Source: Tubiluchus corallicola (lineage: Eukaryota; Priapulida; Priapulimorpha; Priapulimorphida; Tubiluchidae). Taken from it: 64,000 bases of DNA. A program made the position numbers and the translations under genes. The notes under the pieces were generated by a model. The model searched no databases, was not told where the DNA came from, and was given only the letters and a program-made list of their open reading frames with translations. The stretch spans positions 1-64,000 of the forward strand of contig JAQGDQ010000673.1 of assembly GCA_030141605.1 (NCBI GenBank). Direction: 5' to 3'. Positions 58,625 to 64,000 of this stretch are shown here, one piece after another (positions within the stretch are counted from its first letter, which is position 1; each line of letters opens with the position of its first letter).

Positions 58625-61600
58625 GTAAGTTGTCTTTTATTACCTTCCTAATGACTGAACCTGCTAAATTTCACTTCTATTTGTAATAAATTAACGGGTT
58701 GAATTTAACCCATTATTTGATGGTGGTAATAATACAATTAATGATTACAATCATTCTGCCTAATTAAGTACTTGATTTAGTACATGAATTCCTATCGTCT
58801 TTCGCCCGTATATAAACAGTCTGTTGGTGATGAAATTTTACAATGTCTGATGAAATTTTACAACTCTCGTCGTGTTTTCTATATGCTGTTTTGTTATTAT
58901 TTATGATTATGTGAATTTACATTAGAATTGGTAATTATTTTTTGTATAATTGTACTCACTGTTTTTCATTGTGTATAAGGTGTGTAAATTTTTGTTACTA
59001 AGTATCAAAATATGTTCGTTATCTTTTATTGTGTATGTATGTAGTGTTGGATTATAATTTGTAGCTATGTCTATTGTATATGATCGTTGGCGTTCAATGT
59101 GTCTCATGCGCTGGATTCTAAATTATATATATATATATATATATGTGAATAGGTTTAATACGTTGTAAATACTTTTAGAAATTTTAAACGTATCCCTACA
59201 AATAGAGGGAATGTATTCTGTACAAAGTTTTAAAAATAAATAATAATAATAATAATAATAATACTTGATTTTGCTGATACATTGATTTGCAAACAGGAAA
59301 TTGAAGTTAACACAAAATTGACTCTAGACAGCGAGAAGGACTTTACGAATGCTGATAACAGTGATATTGTAGCCACTGATTCACAGAAAAACACGGTGTA
59401 CGTTCTAGCCAAACAGATCGGGGTGAGTAGTACATAACTTGTAACACTAATAAGCAAGCTAGCAAGTTTTTTTTTCTTTTCTTTTTTCCTCCTCATCTCC
59501 TAAGTAATTGTTGCTCTTTCTCATACTTACTTTTTCTCATAATTTTTTCTATATTACACTTTTTGATGCTTATTTTTTTCTTTCCATACTCTCAGTTTTT
59601 AACTTTACTCACTAACCTTGGTCAAATTCCCCTGTTAATTAGATCCCATATAATAATCCTAATTACTAAATAATTGTATTGTTTTGTTTAGATTTAGGTA
59701 TCTAACTTTATTATTTTTTGTTTTCAGTTCTTTTTGGATAATTTGCATCATTTATACTGTTTTTATTATTATTTTTTTCTTATTTGTTTTTGTTTTTGTT
59801 ATCTGCAGTATCACCGTTAATTTTTAATATACTAATTTATTTATAAGAAAGGGCAGGAGACTAGACGACCCTATGGTTCTTCCCTGCCCTGTTCCATGAT
59901 TATAATTACTTAATTTTTAATTTCAGTGTAGATTGGAGGAAAATTTTCACAGACTTACTGACTTGCTGATTTACTTCACTTAGCCTTACTCAGTACTAAA
60001 TTAGTTTGAGTTCATAAAACAGAAATTGTGAAATTAAGTTTGTAAAATAATATTATAAAAATGTATGAATGATTACAACTTGACAATGTGTAAACAGGTT
60101 AAGAACATTGAATCATTTGCGCTGGAACTCAGCAAGCACTTTCTAAGACAGTACAGCCACGTGAATAGGGCACAAGTACGGATCGAGCAAGCTCCATGGA
60201 AACGGGTAAACATTGACGGGAGGCAACACAATCATGCGTTTGTCAACACCCATGATGGAACTCGATATTGTAGTGTGGATCACAGACGACACGGTAAGTG
60301 CCTGAAATTATTGCGGAATGTTCCGCCTCAGTTAGGTGCTTCCCTTGCCTGGATCTGTCCACCTTAGTGTGTTCGTTAGCCTTGTGTACCTGGACCCAGG
60401 GATGGGAATTTTCCCCGGATACCCGGAATTCCGAGTTTTTGGAAGACCAGTAGTGCCATTTTTGTAAATCGCGTAAATTCGTTGAGAAATTTTTTACGGA
60501 CCCAGTACATTATTTCACAAGCTGACCGCTAGTTGGCAGGCCGTCACTTTGTTTACATCACGTACATCAGTGTAACCACGTGTACATCTCTATGTATAAA
60601 AATATAGAATCAATTGTGCAGAGTTATTTGAGTCAATTGCAGACAGTTTTTACATACTTTTGCATAGGAGCGGCCACTACTTAAGCATTTTTCAGACAAT
60701 TAGGTATCATTGTATCCTTGATAGTTGGCTATTTTAAATTATGCATGAAACAAGGTAATTGATATTTTAGCTCCACTTAGAAGCTATGGTTACAAAATTG
60801 CAATTTCTCATTCTCATCCGTGCCTGGACCATACAGATGTATGAAAAACAAATGGCACAAGGCTAATTGAATTTGGCGAAGCATTATTTTGGATATTGCA
60901 ACTGTTGTGTTTTTAAGTTAAAAGGTTAGAGGTCAATATCACAGGAGATCTGATATCGGTGTCACAAAGTAAATGAGTATGGTTGGCTCGTTCTGGACTG
61001 CATCACTCAAAATAGGTCTTCAAGACCTACAACTTTTCTGCTGCTGTATGAGCAATTGAGCACAGACATAATTAAGTGATCATTCAATCAATCAATTTTT
61101 TTCACTCCAGCAATACATATACAATACATCAACATACAATATTATTGAAAACTAACATAACACGTATTGCATTACATAATTTTTTTAAAATTTTACATTC
61201 TTAATCGTTTTATGGAGTCAGTGGCGAGGGTAGATGAAAGTTGAGTCTGTGTAATTAGTATCAGATTCATAATCTGGAAGTTGAAACCTGTTATATTGAT
61301 ATTCCTTTAATTTCTTTTGAAACTGGTGCAGAGATTCTATTTTTTTTAAGTTGTAAGTTTATAAGTTTATTTATTTCCACTCTGCATCTAACAGTTATAA
61401 TAAAAATACAGATAATTTTCCACTGAAGTAAATATAAATATAAATGCAATATTATCCAGAAATTACAAAACAGATTCTTATGCAGCATATACATGTGCAA
61501 ATTACCTTATAGAATAATTTTGATGCATACAGTTTGAGCCTAAAAGCATTGCTTTTGTTGTTTTATTTCACTGTTAGAGTTATTTCATAGAGTTATTTCA

Positions 61601-63697
61601 AAACCTATGTCAAACTACCTTATTTTCCCATGTATAAGAGACCCTTTTTTGCTCAGAATTTTCACTTTAAAAATAGGGGGTCTCTTATACATGGGAGTAA
61701 GCCAACCCTTGGAGAAGTCTGCAGCTGGGTCCTCAAGGCGTGGAATGGTGTAAAGCCAGAGGTCATTATTAAATCTTTCAAGAAGTGTGGCATCTCCAAT
61801 GCCATGGACGGCACAGAGGACAATGCCATTTTTGAGCAGAGTGACTCCTCTGATGATGAACTGGCTGGAATTGCTGAAGGTCTGACTCCAGTTGATATTT
61901 TTGATGAGAGTGATGAGGAATTTAATGATTTCTATGATGAATAAAGTTATTCATTACCAAAAAACTTTTTTCCAGAATTTTTGCCTAAAAATTGAAGGGG
62001 TCTCTTATACACAAGGGTCTCTTATACATGGGAAAATACGCTATTTGAAACTATGTCAAAACCTTCCCAAAATTCCACTAGTGAGTAGGAATTTTCCGTA
62101 CATCCGGAATCGTAAACATACCTGCATGAAATGGATGAGATAATAGAATAATAATGGTTGATTACACCTTCTAAATATGGCTTCCTTTCTTCTTCTTTTT
62201 TCATCGCGTTTGCGTTTCTTCCAGAGGACCCGGTCGTGTGTGCGGGCATCAAGGACCTGAAGGTTCTGAAAACCACCCAATCGGCCTTCACGAACTTTGT
62301 TCAAGACGATTACCGGACACTTCCGGATGCGGACGATCGCATCTTCTGTACCATCATACGTGCCGATTGGAAGTACGACCGGTGGTCAGGATTTGATTTT
62401 GATAGAGCGTGGTATGTTATTCTCTCAATTCAGTCTCAATTAATTTATTTAACTCCAGCAATACATATACAATACATCAACATACAATATTATTGGAAAA
62501 AAAGAAACAGTATAGGTAAAAAAACGTTGATGAAGTCAAATTAACCAAATAAAAGAGTTGCTGTTTGACACCTTGAAAGCTTGGCTTGTTAGGGTGGCAG
62601 AAATGAGTGAATGAAAGTATGGTTAGAGTTAGTAGACATGATGGAATGGAAATAGTAAGGTTACGGAGAGGAAGAAGGAAGGGAGGGGAGGATGAGTGAA
62701 TGAAAGAATGGTTAGGGTTAGTAGACATGATGGAATGGAAAAATCGTAAGATTACGGAGAGGAAGAAGGAAGGGAGGGGAGGATGAGTGAATGAAAGAAT
62801 GGTTAGGGTTAGTAGACATGATGGAATGGAAAAATAGTAAGATTACGGAGAGGAAGAAGGAAGGGAGGGGAGGATGAGTAAATGAAAGAATGGTTAGGGT
62901 TAGTAGACATGATGGAATGGAAATAGTAATGTTACGGAGAGGAAGAAGGAAGGGAGGGGAGGATGAGTGAATAAAAGAATGGTTAGGGTTAGTAGACATG
63001 ATGGAATGGAAAAATCGTAAGATTACGGAGAGGAAGAAGGAAGGGAGGGGAGGATGAGTGAATAAAAGAATGGTTAGGGTTTGTAGACATGATGGAATGG
63101 AAAAATAGCAAGAATAGGGATAGGAAGAAGGAAAAGAGAAGAAACGACAATTGTACAAGGTGTTTTATTGTAAATTGCCTGATTTTATAGTGTATGCATG
63201 TGATAATTTTAACAAGAAAACTACTTACATTTTATTAATAACAAATAATAATAAGACGCGAATAAGTGTCGTGACGCTAAAGGTGTCGCTGGGGTGTTTT
63301 GGGGAGAGCCAACAACCGACATTGGCAGGTTTATCAGACTGTTTTTGTAGTTGCGATGTTCGTGCTAAACAGATGATATCAATGGATGAAAACATGGTTT
63401 AACTTTGCGATCTGTATTTTACTCAAAATCATAATTTCATTGTCAATCCACATATACACGAAAATGGTAAACATAATTAACAGTAGCCAACAAAAGTTAA
63501 AGTAAATCTATCAGCCAATATAGTCGTGCAAAAAAAATTGAACTTTTACATTGAGATGTTTTGTTGCTTTTAGGGAAGCTGTGAGGGACGCCATAATGGA
63601 GAAGTTTGCGGGACCTCCCGATGTCGGCGTCTACTCCCCGTCAGTCCAGAACACGATTTACCTAGCTATACGACTGGCCATGAGCAGAGTTGAACAG
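58525..63697 (+). CDS. UOX: Urate oxidase (uricase), five exons, C-terminus beyond window
   Basis: The five exons join in phase to 244 codons. Uricase oxidises urate to 5-hydroxyisourate in peroxisomes without a cofactor. Visible family features: NTEYGKNYVRLLHV with the active-site lysine, ATDSQKNTVY with the active-site threonine, FALELSKHFL, ARVRIEQAPW-like RAQVRIEQAPW, HNHAFV, LKTTQSAFTNFVQDDYRTL and the SVQNTIYLA block with the substrate-binding glutamine. About 55-60 residues, including the Asn/His pair and any peroxisomal C-terminal signal, should lie in later exons outside the window. Introns are filled with MITEs and LINE tails. No frame break is seen, so the gene is probably functional. 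Confidence 0.97.
59297..59422 (+). CDS. UOX: Uricase exon 2
   Basis: 42 codons in phase 0, EIEVNTKLTLD through NTVYVLAKQIG, donor GTGAGT. Confidence 0.96.
59423..60097. other. Uricase intron 2
   Basis: T-rich sequence without a recognised element. Confidence 0.6.
60098..60293 (+). CDS. UOX: Uricase exon 3
   Basis: VKNIESFALELSKHFL through YCSVDHRRH, phase 0 to 1, donor G|GTAAGT. Confidence 0.96.
60397..60822. mobile_element. hAT-type MITE with perfect 8-bp duplication
   Basis: CAGGGATGGGAAT on the left, inverted ATTCTCATCCGTG on the right, flanked by CCTGGACC on both sides (60389-60396, 60823-60830). Confidence 0.85.
61084..61560 (-). mobile_element. LINE 3' tails (two fragments)
   Basis: 61084-61165 matches the LINE tail at 39170 and 62440; 61350-61560 matches the one at 46760. 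Both are non-coding and reverse-oriented. Confidence 0.6.
61618..62041 (+). mobile_element. Deleted pogo-like element with transposase C-terminal relic
   Basis: Inverted ends TTATTTTCCCATGTATAAGA / TCTTATACATGGGAAAATA with TA at 61616-61617 and 62042-62043. The frame 61630-61944 contains VKPEVIIKSFKKCGISNAMD, typical of the end of pogo/Tigger DDE transposases, then an acidic DSSDDE tail. The catalytic core is deleted, so it can only be mobilised by another copy. Confidence 0.85.
62225..62411 (+). CDS. UOX: Uricase exon 4
   Basis: Acceptor CTTCCAG, phase 1 to 2. EDPVVCAGIKDLKVL through GFDFDRAW. Confidence 0.96.
62430..63145 (-). mobile_element. LINE 3' UTR with 91-bp minisatellite, six copies
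   Basis: Same tail as at 39 kb (ACTCCAGCAATACATATACA, GTGCTGTTTGACACC-like block). GGATGAGTGAATGAAAG recurs at about 62691, 62782, 62873, 62962 and 63053. It starts only 20-40 bases after the exon 4 donor. Confidence 0.75.
63574..63697 (+). CDS. UOX: Uricase exon 5
   Basis: Acceptor CTTTTAG, phase 2 to 0. EAVRDAIMEKFAGPPDVG through YLAIRLAMSRVEQ, donor GTAACG. Later exon(s) lie outside the window. Confidence 0.96.
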
Positions 63698-63877
63698 GTA
63701 ACGAGAAAAACAAGCTTAAAGGAATACATTTAATGCTTCTATTTTCAGTTTTTACAAAGATATCCGGGTTGGTAAGATCTTGGTAACATGTTGCACATGT
63801 AAACTGTACACACTTGGTACTGCATTCAACAGCTTGTGACATAAATTTTCCATTATTTATGAATCTCTTTGCATTTA

Positions 63878-64000
63878 CAGTCAACCTCGGATGTAAGGGA
63901 CACCTTTGGACTGGAAAAAATTGTCCCTTATATCTGATGTCCCTTAGAGCCGAAGTTGAGTCAGACCGAGGGTATATCTAGACCTGTACTTTTAGAGAGA
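63878..64000. mobile_element. pogo/Tigger-type MITE, cut by window end
   Basis: CAGTCAACCTCGGATGTAAG after TA at 63876. Same family as 27705-28201, reverse orientation. Confidence 0.8.

Overview
This is animal (metazoan) nuclear DNA: AT-rich, gene-poor and crowded with repeats, with short exons separated by kilobase introns that carry canonical GT/AG sites. The genes point to an animal rather than a plant, fungus or microbe: an Eph-family receptor tyrosine kinase, a urate oxidase and an intronless molybdopterin synthase large subunit. I cannot fix the phylum from this window. The repeat spectrum (hAT, pogo/Tigger and TTAA-type MITEs, LINE 3' ends, long trinucleotide tracts) would fit a marine invertebrate.

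Layout. At 1-2532 lies one arm of a ~2.5 kb inverted repeat, and the other arm starts at 17379. Between the arms are the last nine exons of an Eph receptor (3300-15972, + strand): juxtamembrane segment, full kinase domain, SAM domain and C-terminal tail. Its introns hold a 27-bp minisatellite of about 102 copies, a 145-bp array of seven copies ending exactly at a splice acceptor, and several MITEs. From 20 to 51 kb there is almost only repeat DNA. I propose that this stretch is one ~28.7 kb intron of a two-exon + strand gene. Exon 1 (22354-22420) encodes a signal-peptide core. Exon 2 (51148-51452) encodes the signal-peptidase site, an acidic propeptide, an RERR furin-type site and a cationic peptide with six cysteines. 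The two exons match in splice phase, and the signal peptide is completed only by joining them. The acceptor of exon 2 sits at the end of a 129-bp tandem array that repeats the same acceptor four more times, each followed by an early in-frame stop.

Convergent to this gene is MoaE/MOCS2B (52636-53082, - strand), with an alternating 161-bp array directly upstream of its start. Then come a LINE fragment, a GC-rich unidentified repeat and a 28-bp minisatellite. Finally there are five exons of urate oxidase (58525-63697, + strand), whose C-terminal end lies beyond the window.

The genes do not form an obvious pathway. Eph is a cell-contact receptor, uricase is a peroxisomal purine-catabolism enzyme, and MoaE makes the molybdenum cofactor. 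Molybdenum cofactor is needed by xanthine dehydrogenase, which makes the urate that uricase oxidises, but their proximity here is probably chance. The candidate secreted cysteine-rich peptide and its decoy-acceptor array are the most unusual items.
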